Of a stretch of 64,000 nt of DNA, positions 50,384-57,391 are shown piece by piece. The stretch is taken from positions 496,001-560,000 of the forward strand of contig NZ_CP092891.1 in NCBI RefSeq assembly GCF_026559675.1, given 5' to 3'. A program made the position numbers and the translations under genes. The stretch is from Microbacterium oxydans. GTDB lineage: Bacteria; Actinomycetota; Actinomycetes; Actinomycetales; Microbacteriaceae. The notes beneath the pieces are model-generated. The model was given only the letters and a program-made list of their open reading frames with translations, was not told the DNA's origin and searched no databases. The first letter of the stretch is position 1, and the number at the start of each line of letters is the position of its first letter.

Positions 50384-51565
50384 ATGACCGACGTCGTTCT
50401 CGCCGCAGGGCTGGGCGTGCTCGGCGGGATCGTCCTCACGGTGCTCCTGCTGCTCGCACGCCGACTCGCCCGCGGAGCCGCCGACCTCGGCAGCGAGGCG
50501 GAGCAGGGAGCACTCACGGCGCTGCACCAGGCGAGCCTCGCGGCTCCTCACCTGCGCGCGGGGCTCGCCGGGCCGGACGTGGTCAAGGCCGCCCGACACC
50601 TGCGGGTGCTGCTCGGCAGTGCGGCCGTCGCGATCGTGAGCGCCGACGACACGGTGGCGTTCGACGGCCCCTCCGACGGGCTGGAGGCCTCCGCGCTCCG
50701 CATCGCCACGCAGGTCAGGGCATCGGGGAGACGGCAGGTGTTCCCGGCGCCGGGAAGGGACCACGAGCTGGGAGCCGTCGGGGCTCCGATCCTCGCCGAC
50801 GGCCGGGAGGTCGGTGTGGTGGTCGCGTTCGCGGCCCCGGTGCGCGCCGCCCTCGTGCGCGCGGCCGAGGAGGTGGCCGACTGGTGCGCCGCCCAGGTCG
50901 AGCTCGGCGGGCTCGATGCATCGCGGACCCAGCTGGCCGAGGCCGAGCTGCGGTCGCTGCGGGCGCAGATCTCACCGCACTTCATCTACAACGCCCTCAC
51001 GGCGATCGCCTCGTTCATCCTCACCGACCCCGCCCGCGCTCGGGAGCTGGTGCTCGAGTTCGCCGACTTCACGCGGTACTCGTTCCGTCGCCAGGGCGAG
51101 TTCACGACGCTCGCCGACGAGCTGGGCAGCATCCACTCCTATCTCGAGCTGGAGCGCGCCCGTTTCGGCGACCGGCTGCGCGTCACGCTGCAGATCGCCC
51201 CGGAGACCCTGGCGACCGTCATCCCCTTCCTCTCTGTGCAGCCGCTGGTGGAGAACGCGGTCCGCCACGGGCTCGAGCCGGGCGAGGGCGGCGGCGAGAT
51301 CCGCATCGCCTCGCGCGACGACGGCACCCACACCGAGATCACCGTCGAGGACGACGGCGTCGGCATGGACCCCGACGGTCTGCGGGCCACGCTCACGGCC
51401 GGCGACGACGGCGTGCACGTCGGCCTCCGCAACGTCGACACCCGGCTCCGTCAGCTCTACGGCGCCGACGGCGGACTGGTCGTCGAGACGAACACCGGCG
51501 CGGGTACCCTGGTGCGCATGCGGGTCCCGAAATCCCAGCCGCAGCACGATCCGGACAACGACTGA
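50384..51565 (+). CDS. LytS/BtsS-type sensor histidine kinase
   Basis: A 393-residue kinase. One N-terminal helix (about residues 5-27), a GAF-like sensing region (about 45-185), then the His_kinase domain with the phospho-acceptor His199 in ISPHFIYNAL and an ATPase domain with VQPLVENAVRHGL (N box) and DDGVGMD (G box). Unlike LytS or BtsS of other bacteria it has a single helix rather than a multi-helix 5TM-LYT sensor, so sensing is probably cytosolic. It is followed 5 bp later by its LytTR response regulator. Pyruvate is the likely signal, judged only from the neighbouring CstA. Confidence 0.9.
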   Translation: MTDVVLAAGLGVLGGIVLTVLLLLARRLARGAADLGSEAEQGALTALHQASLAAPHLRAGLAGPDVVKAARHLRVLLGSAAVAIVSADDTVAFDGPSDGLEASALRIATQVRASGRRQVFPAPGRDHELGAVGAPILADGREVGVVVAFAAPVRAALVRAAEEVADWCAAQVELGGLDASRTQLAEAELRSLRAQISPHFIYNALTAIASFILTDPARARELVLEFADFTRYSFRRQGEFTTLADELGSIHSYLELERARFGDRLRVTLQIAPETLATVIPFLSVQPLVENAVRHGLEPGEGGGEIRIASRDDGTHTEITVEDDGVGMDPDGLRATLTAGDDGVHVGLRNVDTRLRQLYGADGGLVVETNTGAGTLVRMRVPKSQPQHDPDND

Positions 51566-51570
51566 CGATC

Positions 51571-52308
51571 ATGACGAACAGCGCGCCCCTGATCGACGTC
51601 CTCGTCGCGGATGACGAGCGTCCCGCCCTGGATGAGCTCGTGCACCTGCTGCGCACCGACGCCCGCATCGGCGAGATCCTCACCGCATCGTCGGGTGCCG
51701 ATGCGCTGCGGCTGCTGTCGGAGCGGGCGGTGCGGATCGCGTTCCTCGACATCCACATGCCGGGACTCACCGGGACCGAGCTCGCGAGGGCGCTGCTGAC
51801 CCTCGCCGATCCGCCGGCCGTCGTGTTCGTGACGGCCGATGACGCCAAGGCGGTCGAGGCGTTCGAGTTGCGCGCCGTGGACTACCTGCTCAAGCCCGTG
51901 CGGACGGAGCGGCTGCGGCAGGCCGTCGACCGGGTGGTCGAGCTCGGCGACACCGCGGCCTCCGGCGACGACGAGATGCTGCCGGTCACGGTCGGATCCA
52001 CCGTGCGGTTCGTGCGTCGCAGCGACGTGCGGTGGGTCCAGGCGCAGGGGGACTACTCGCGGCTGCACACCGGCGACGGCACGGGGCACCTGGTCCGCAT
52101 CCCGATCTCCGAGCTCGAGGCGCGATGGGCGGATGCCGGATTCCTGCGCATCCATCGCTCCTGGCTCGTGCGCATCGCGGCGGTGACCGAGGCCCGGCTC
52201 TCCGGCCCCGAGCCCGCCGTCTCGATCGGCGGCGCCCCGCTCCCGGTCAGTCGTCGCCTGGTCCCGGCCGTGCGCGACGCGCTGCTGCGCGGCGAGGGCG
52301 CGGGATGA
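51571..52308 (+). CDS. LytTR-family response regulator
   Basis: A 245-residue regulator. The receiver domain (1 to about 120) has phospho-acceptor Asp60 (FLDIHMPG), the DDE triad near the start (VADDERPAL) and Lys in YLLKPV. The LytTR DNA-binding domain follows (about 135-240; VRWVQAQGDYSRLHT, FLRIHRSWLV). Its stop overlaps the next ATG as ATGA, so kinase, regulator, small membrane protein and symporter form one transcript. Confidence 0.92.
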   Translation: MTNSAPLIDVLVADDERPALDELVHLLRTDARIGEILTASSGADALRLLSERAVRIAFLDIHMPGLTGTELARALLTLADPPAVVFVTADDAKAVEAFELRAVDYLLKPVRTERLRQAVDRVVELGDTAASGDDEMLPVTVGSTVRFVRRSDVRWVQAQGDYSRLHTGDGTGHLVRIPISELEARWADAGFLRIHRSWLVRIAAVTEARLSGPEPAVSIGGAPLPVSRRLVPAVRDALLRGEGAG

Positions 52309-52679
52309 CCGAGATCCCGAAGCGCGTGCGCGTGACGGCCGACCTCCCCGATCGGCGGCCGGCGACCTTCACGCGCGGCATCGCGCTACCTGGAGCCCCC
52401 GTGGACGAGGCGGACGCCGTCTACGCGCGGGCGCTCATGCGCAGCCAGCTCCGGCTCGCACTGGGGACGGTCGCGGGGTTCGTGGTCGTGGTCATCGCGC
52501 TGACACTGGCCATCGCGCTCATCCCGGAGATCGGCCGGGTGCTGGTGTGGGGGCTGCCGCTGTCGTGGCTGCTGCAGGCGTACGCGTTCTATCCGATCAT
52601 CGTGGTGTTCGCGGTGCTCTACGTGCGCACGGCCGCGCGCAACGAGCGGCGGTACCGGGCGCTCCGGGATCGCGAATGA
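52305..52679 (+). CDS. Small two-helix membrane protein paired with symporter (DUF485-like)
   Basis: A 124-residue protein with a hydrophilic N-terminus (about 55 residues), two helices and a charged C-terminus (RTAARNERRYRALRDRE). It overlaps the regulator before it and the sodium:solute symporter after it by 4 nt each. The size, topology and place match the DUF485-type partner proteins of ActP/MctP-like symporters, although the sequence signature itself is weak. Confidence 0.75.
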   Translation: MTEIPKRVRVTADLPDRRPATFTRGIALPGAPVDEADAVYARALMRSQLRLALGTVAGFVVVVIALTLAIALIPEIGRVLVWGLPLSWLLQAYAFYPIIVVFAVLYVRTAARNERRYRALRDRE

Positions 52680-54133
52680 ACGCGGTGCTCGACCTGATCG
52701 GGGTCGCGCTCGTCGTCGTCGCGACGCTCCTGATCGGCGTCTACGGGCTGCGCATCTCGCGTACCACGGGAGACTTCTTCGTCGCCTCGCGCACCGTGCG
52801 GCCGGTGTGGAACGCCTCCGCGATCAGCGGCGAGTACCTCTCGGCGGGGACCTTCCTCGGCCTGTCCGGGCTCGTGCTGCTCGACGGCGCCCGCGGATTC
52901 TGGTTCCCGATCGGCTATGCCGCCGGCTATCTGCTGGTCCTGGCGTTCGTGGCGGCACCGCTCCGCCGCAGCGGCGCATACACGATCCCCGACTTCATCG
53001 AGGCCCGGCTGGAGTCGACGTCTGCCCGGCGCGTGACCAGCCTCGCGGTACTGGTGATCGGCTGGCTGTACATCGTGCCGCAGCTGCACGGCGCCGGGAT
53101 CACCCTGCTCGTCGTCGCGGGGCTCCCCGAATGGGTGGGGGCCGTGACCGTCGCGGTGCTGGTGGCCGCCGCCGTCGCCGCCGGCGGCATGCGCGCCATC
53201 ACCTACGTGCAGGCGTTCCAGTACTGGCTCAAGCTCACGGCGCTCCTGGTGCCGGTGGTGTTCATCGCGTTCGCGCTCAGCGGGGGACCGCACGACTTCG
53301 ACCCCGCGCTGGTGTTCCCCGCCGAGGCCGGACCCTCGGGGTTCGACGCGTACGAGACGGCATCCCTGCTGCTCGCGCTGCTGCTGGGCACCATGGGACT
53401 CCCACACGTCCTCGTGCGGTTCTACACGAGCCCGACCGGGGTGTCGGCTCGGCGCACCACCGTGATCGTGATCGGCATGGTCAGCGCGTTCTACGCCGTG
53501 TCGAGCACCATGGGCCTGCTGGCCCGCATCGCCGCCCCCGACCTCGCCGTCCCCGGCATCGCCGACACGGTGGTCCTGCTGCTGCCCTCGCGGGTCTTCC
53601 CCGGGGTGTTCGGCGAGCTGCTGACCGCGCTGATCGTCGCCGGGGCCTTCGCCGCGTTCCTCGCGACCTCGGCCGGACTCGTGGTGTCGCTCGCCGGAGT
53701 GATCAGCCAGGACGTGTTCTCCGGCTCGGTGCGGTCGTTCCGTCTGTCGGCCGTGCTCTGCGCGCTGGTGCCCCTCGCGGTGGCGCTGCTCACGGCACCG
53801 GCCGGTCTCGGGTCGAGTGTCGGCGTGGTGTTCGTGGTGGCGGCGTCGACGCTGTCGCCGGTCGTGCTGCTCGGGGTGTGGTGGCGCGGACTCACCGCCC
53901 GCGGGGCCGTCGCCGGGATGCTGTCGGGCGGGATCGCGGCGGGACTCGCGCTGCTGGTGCATGCGGCGGTCGGGGGCGTCGGGGTCGCGGCGCCCTATCT
54001 CGCGCAGCCCGCCGCGTGGACCATCCCCCTCGCCACGGCGGTCACGGTCGTCGTGTCGATCCTCGACCCGCGGGGGCCGTCGCCGCGTACGGAGCGCTTC
54101 CTGGCCCGGGTGCACACGCCCGAGCGCGGCTGA
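52676..54133 (+). CDS. Sodium:solute symporter (ActP/MctP-like)
   Basis: A 485-residue SSS-family symporter with about 13 helices. Landmarks: GLRISRTTGDFFVASRTV near the start, NASAISGEYLSAGTFLGLSG (sodium-site region), YTIPDFIEARL, GGMRAITYVQAFQYWLK and LGTMGLPHVLVRFYTSP. This pattern is closest to acetate/pyruvate/monocarboxylate symporters. It belongs to the same operon as the LytS-type kinase, giving the locus a second, unrelated transporter for the presumed ligand. A strong hairpin follows. Confidence 0.92.
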   Translation: MNAVLDLIGVALVVVATLLIGVYGLRISRTTGDFFVASRTVRPVWNASAISGEYLSAGTFLGLSGLVLLDGARGFWFPIGYAAGYLLVLAFVAAPLRRSGAYTIPDFIEARLESTSARRVTSLAVLVIGWLYIVPQLHGAGITLLVVAGLPEWVGAVTVAVLVAAAVAAGGMRAITYVQAFQYWLKLTALLVPVVFIAFALSGGPHDFDPALVFPAEAGPSGFDAYETASLLLALLLGTMGLPHVLVRFYTSPTGVSARRTTVIVIGMVSAFYAVSSTMGLLARIAAPDLAVPGIADTVVLLLPSRVFPGVFGELLTALIVAGAFAAFLATSAGLVVSLAGVISQDVFSGSVRSFRLSAVLCALVPLAVALLTAPAGLGSSVGVVFVVAASTLSPVVLLGVWWRGLTARGAVAGMLSGGIAAGLALLVHAAVGGVGVAAPYLAQPAAWTIPLATAVTVVVSILDPRGPSPRTERFLARVHTPERG

Positions 54134-54168
54134 GTCGTCTCGCCCCCGTCCCCGGCATCCCCGTTCTC

Positions 54169-54217
54169 GTCGCACTTTCTGTCGCTCTGAGCGCGCCTCA
54201 GCGACAGAAAGTGCGAC
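54169..54217. terminator. Bidirectional hairpin terminator
   Basis: A perfect 18-bp inverted repeat (54169-54186 and 54200-54217), GTCGCACTTTCTGTCGCT paired with its complement, lies between the convergent symporter gene (ends 54133) and the minus-strand gene ending at 54241. Confidence 0.85.
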
Positions 54218-54240
54218 GGGAGCAGACGCGGGTCAGGGGG

Positions 54241-55365
54241 TCAGGGCTGGGGGGAGCGCAGCGACCACGCCGGCCACCAGCCGTCGGGGAGACGCCCGAG
54301 GACGTCCGCGGCGTCGTCCAGCCCCGTCGCCGGGAGCGACCGGTCGGGTTCTCCGCCACCCGACCGCCTGCCACCACCCGGAATGCGCAGCTCGGTGTGC
54401 AGCCAGCGCCGCTGTCCGACGGGGAAGACCTCCCTCAGCCCTCCCGCGGCGATCGCGAGCAGGGTCTCCTCGAGGTGGTCGGCCACGGACTCCGCGGTCT
54501 CGTCGCACGCGTCGCAGGTGCAGCTGGGAGCGATGTCCCGGAACAGCGCTCCGGCCTCGATGCCGATGGAGTCGGGCGTCGCCGTGAGAGTGATGCTCGC
54601 TCCGGTCGCGGGGCGCAGGCGCCAGACGCGCGCGCCCGTTTCGTCGGACCGTCGGTCGACGTCGACGTCGTACCAGGTCTCGAGATGGTCGACCAGGGCA
54701 GCGACGACGGACATCACCGGGGCGAAGCGCTCCGGATGCGACACCCGCGAGTAGGCGTCATCCGGAGGCGAGCCGCCGGACCAGCGGGACCCGTACTCGA
54801 TCACCCGGCCGGCCTCGTCGACGAACTCGGGGACCGCGAGCGCCGGGCGCGTGAACGGCACTGGGGCGACGACGAAGTCGATCTCGACCTCCTCGCGCGC
54901 GAGGGCGTCGAGCTCTTCGGCGTCGCGGTCCGCCTGCGGCCAGGACGCGAGCGTCTCATCGAACGAGTCTCGCCGCTCCGGATGCTCCACGATCGTCCGC
55001 AGCAGACCGGCGACCGGGATCGACATCATCGAGGTGCCCACTTCCGGTTCACTCGCCATGTGCCACCGCGCCGCCGGATGCGCCAGAGCGATCGCATTCC
55101 CCAGGAACCGTGCCGCGGCCTCCTTCGTCTCGGCAGCATCGAGGAGTTCGGGGTGCGCAGCGACGAAGTCCCACAGTGCGCCGAGGTCGGCGGCGAGGGC
55201 GGCGGGGTCCGCGCCGGTCTCGCGCACGAAGGCCTCGAAAGGTTCGAAGCCCTCCACGAACCGCGCGGGCGGGACCGGCTCGGGACTCGGCCAGATCATC
55301 ATGGCGGATGCCCTGGCATCCGGCATCGGCGCGAGCGCGCCGGGGAAGAGGCCTGACGTCGACAT
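54241..55365 (-). CDS. Conserved hypothetical protein (possibly DUF6226-like)
   Basis: A 374-residue acidic cytosolic protein without signal or helices. The C-terminal part contains CTCDACDET, a Cys-x-Cys-x2-Cys cluster that could bind metal, followed by a helix ending EETLLAIAAGGLREVF; this resembles what I recall of the DUF6226 group. The N-terminal half (about residues 35-160) is helical with no known motif. It lies 5 bp after the pirin gene on the same strand and is probably co-transcribed with it. The function is unknown. Confidence 0.7.
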   Translation of the reverse strand: MSTSGLFPGALAPMPDARASAMMIWPSPEPVPPARFVEGFEPFEAFVRETGADPAALAADLGALWDFVAAHPELLDAAETKEAAARFLGNAIALAHPAARWHMASEPEVGTSMMSIPVAGLLRTIVEHPERRDSFDETLASWPQADRDAEELDALAREEVEIDFVVAPVPFTRPALAVPEFVDEAGRVIEYGSRWSGGSPPDDAYSRVSHPERFAPVMSVVAALVDHLETWYDVDVDRRSDETGARVWRLRPATGASITLTATPDSIGIEAGALFRDIAPSCTCDACDETAESVADHLEETLLAIAAGGLREVFPVGQRRWLHTELRIPGGGRRSGGGEPDRSLPATGLDDAADVLGRLPDGWWPAWSLRSPQP

Positions 55366-55370
55366 CGGGT

Positions 55371-56288
55371 TCAGAGCTTTCGGCTGCGGGGCATGAGCCG
55401 CACGTCGGGGAGCGGAGGGGCGGGGATGCGCACGTCATGCCCGGCCACGATGCCGAAGCGGTCGGACGCCGACTCCCATTCCTCGCGCGCGGCCACGATC
55501 TCGTCATGCGTGCGACCGGCGAAGTTCCACCACATCACGATGTCGTCCTCGAAGGGCTCGCCGCCGAGCAGGAACAGCAGTGCGCCCGCGTCGCTCGACA
55601 CCTCGACCGCATCGCGGGAATCGCCGAGATAGAGCAGCCCGTTGCGATCGAGCGGATGCTGCGCCACCACGGCATCGCCTTCGACGAGCATCAGCGCGTG
55701 CTCCCAGTCGGCGCGCAGCGGCAACCGCACGCGCGAACCGGGCGCGAGCGCGATCTCGGCGCCGACGATCGGGGTGTGCACCGTGGCGGGTGAGCGCACG
55801 CCCGCGAACTCTCCGAGCACGATCGTGGCCTCGGCATCCGTCCCCTCGTCGGCCGGAAGGGGGAGGGTCGGCAGATCGGTGTGCCGCTCGAACCCGGGAG
55901 CACCGTGGCGGGCGGAATCCGGGAGCACGACCCAGAACTGCAGCGCGTCGAGGGGGATCGGCTCCTCGCCGATCGAATACTCCGAGTGCGAGATCCCGTC
56001 GCCCGCGGTCATCAGATTCAGCTGCCCGCGGCGCAGATCGGCGTCGCTGCCGAGCGAGTCGCGGTGGCGGATCTCCCCGACCAGCGGCCAGGTCACGGTC
56101 TGGAGCCCGATGTGCGGATGCGGTTCCACCCGCATCTTCGTGTCGGCCGGCCCGAACCGGTCGAGGAAGCACCAGGCGCCGATGGTCGGCAGGTTGCGGT
56201 GCGGGAGAGCGCGCAGCACGTTCATGCCGCGCACCCCGCCGAGGGGCACCTCGCGCGGCTCCAGGATGAGGCGGTGCGGCCCGATCAT
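55371..56288 (-). CDS. Pirin family protein
   Basis: A 305-residue bicupin. The metal-binding motif of the N-terminal cupin is HPHIGLQTVTW plus the distal GDGISHSEYS (His and Glu ligands). The C-terminal cupin (about residues 175-265) contains EHALMLVEGDA and LFLLGGEPFEDDIVMWWNF. Bacterial pirins include quercetinases and regulators; the role here is unknown. Its ATG overlaps the stop of the GNAT gene by 4 nt. Confidence 0.9.
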   Translation of the reverse strand: MIGPHRLILEPREVPLGGVRGMNVLRALPHRNLPTIGAWCFLDRFGPADTKMRVEPHPHIGLQTVTWPLVGEIRHRDSLGSDADLRRGQLNLMTAGDGISHSEYSIGEEPIPLDALQFWVVLPDSARHGAPGFERHTDLPTLPLPADEGTDAEATIVLGEFAGVRSPATVHTPIVGAEIALAPGSRVRLPLRADWEHALMLVEGDAVVAQHPLDRNGLLYLGDSRDAVEVSSDAGALLFLLGGEPFEDDIVMWWNFAGRTHDEIVAAREEWESASDRFGIVAGHDVRIPAPPLPDVRLMPRSRKL

Positions 56289-56629
56289 TCCGCGCGGCCC
56301 GTCGGGTCTTCGCCGGCGGAACCTCCGTGGCTCGGGGCCGGCTTCGGCCAGCGGATCTCGGCGCCGGGGATCTCGTGCGTCTCGAGGTACGTGGCGATGT
56401 ACGGGCACAGCGGGACGATCGCCTCACCGCGGCCGACGGCATCCGTCAGCGCGGCGGACGCCAGCTTCCCGGCGAGCCCCTGTCCCTGGAACGCCGGGTC
56501 GATCTCGGTGTGGAGGAAGCGGATGGATCCGGGGCGGAGGTCGAAGGCTGCGAAGCCCGCGAGCACGTCTCCCGAGCGGATCTCGTAGCGCGAGTCTTCG
56601 TCGTCGCGGGTCACGGTGATTTCGGGCAT
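56285..56629 (-). CDS. GNAT-family N-acetyltransferase (YjdJ type)
   Basis: A 114-residue small acetyltransferase. The acetyl-CoA loop is seen as FQGQGLAGKL (Q-x-x-G-x-G/A, about residues 50-60) after the beta-strand IRFLHTEIDPAF, followed by VPLCPYIATYLETH, the conserved Cys-Pro-Tyr segment of the YjdJ/DUF1794-like GNAT subgroup. ATG 56629 has AAGGAG 6 nt upstream. It is the first gene of a GNAT-pirin-hypothetical operon. Confidence 0.9.
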   Translation of the reverse strand: MPEITVTRDDEDSRYEIRSGDVLAGFAAFDLRPGSIRFLHTEIDPAFQGQGLAGKLASAALTDAVGRGEAIVPLCPYIATYLETHEIPGAEIRWPKPAPSHGGSAGEDPTGRAE

Positions 56630-56687
56630 CGGCTGCTCCTTCGGACGGGATGCCTCCAACCTACGCCCGCGTGCGGACGGCGGGGCG

Positions 56688-56879
56688 CTACGGAACCGGC
56701 AGTGCGATGTGGCTCACCTGATGTGCGATCGCCGCCCCGATGAGCACGAGCGCGATTCCGCCGGCGGGGAGCCACCAAGTGCTCCGTCCGCGGCGGAGGC
56801 GGATGAGCCCGAGCACGAAGACGGCGAGGAGCACCACGGCGTCGAACACGAGGAATGCCTGCACCGTGTTCCACTGCAA
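56688..56879 (-). CDS. Tiny two-helix membrane protein
   Basis: A 63-residue protein with two predicted helices (about residues 7-26 and 38-56) split by an Arg-rich loop (RLRRGRSTWW). The only in-frame start is TTG 56879. No family is recognised. It follows the 46-residue ORF by 9 bp, so both may lie on one transcript. Confidence 0.45.
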   Translation of the reverse strand: MQWNTVQAFLVFDAVVLLAVFVLGLIRLRRGRSTWWLPAGGIALVLIGAAIAHQVSHIALPVP

Positions 56880-56888
56880 CGTGTAGTC

Positions 56889-57029
56889 TCACTGATCCGG
56901 ACCGCATCCGGCGACGCTGAGCGACGTGAGGAAGATGTCTGCGGCGAAGAAGAGCGCCACGAGGATGTGGATCACCAGCAGCACGACCGCGCCGCCTGTA
57001 TCCGTCGCCCTCGTCCGTTCGCCGCTCAC
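56889..57029 (-). CDS. Tiny single-helix membrane protein
   Basis: A 46-residue ORF with one helix (AVVLLVIHILVALFFAADIFL) and a terminal Cys (VAGCGPDQ). The start GTG 57029 lies inside a 14-bp hairpin, and a TAGAGT 7 nt upstream could make it leaderless. Recognition is by composition only. Confidence 0.4.
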   Translation of the reverse strand: MSGERTRATDTGGAVVLLVIHILVALFFAADIFLTSLSVAGCGPDQ

Positions 57030-57060
57030 GCCGCCCACTCTAGGCGGGCGGCGTGAGCGG
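57022..57060 (-). terminator. Hairpin, probable terminator of the decayed MFS gene
   Basis: A perfect 14-bp stem (57022-57035 and 57047-57060) with an 11-nt loop, about 14 bp beyond the stop of the MFS remnant on the minus strand. It also spans the start of the 46-residue ORF. Confidence 0.6.
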
Positions 57061-57073
57061 TCGGGAGGTCCGG

Positions 57074-57170
57074 TCAGCCGGCGGTCTCCCGCACGGCGGT
57101 CCCGTGCACGTCTTCCCGACTCTTCTTGGGGAAGAGGAAGGTCAGGGCGAGGAAGGCGATCAGCCGCGGT
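57074..57170 (-). pseudogene. C-terminal remnant of an MFS-type transporter
   Basis: About 30 codons with their own stop: a hydrophobic segment (LIAFLALTFLFP) followed by a charged tail (KKSREDVHGTAVRETAG), as at the C-terminus of a multidrug-type permease. No start and no upstream membrane segments remain; it abuts a MarR fragment on the other strand at about 57171. Confidence 0.6.
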
Positions 57171-57173
57171 CCC

Positions 57174-57281
57174 ACGACTCCGACCGAGCTGGGGCACCGT
57201 GTCGAGATCTCGACCGCCGCCATGACCCTCGTCCTCAACCGGCTCGAGGATCGCGGGCACGTGCGTCGGGACCGGCGCGTC
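57174..57281 (+). pseudogene. Internal remnant of a MarR-family regulator
   Basis: About 35 codons read TPTELGHRVEISTAAMTLVL and NRLEDRGHVRRDRR, the recognition helix and wing of a MarR winged-helix domain. The N-terminal dimer helices and the C-terminus are missing; the frame continues into unrelated sequence. No other gene is seen in 57030-57391. Confidence 0.7.
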
Positions 57282-57391
57282 GAAGCGCGGCGCGCGGTGT
57301 GGTCGCGGGACGCTCTGGGTTTTCGCCGGAAGAGCCACTCGCCTGTGGATGAGACGCCGCCCGCGTCGGCGGGGGTCGTTACGCTGGAGGG

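Noticed and set aside
55225..55250. tRNA-like GGTTCGAA motif
   Set aside because: It lies inside the coding sequence of the hypothetical gene at 54241-55365 and no cloverleaf surrounds it. No tRNA was found in the window.
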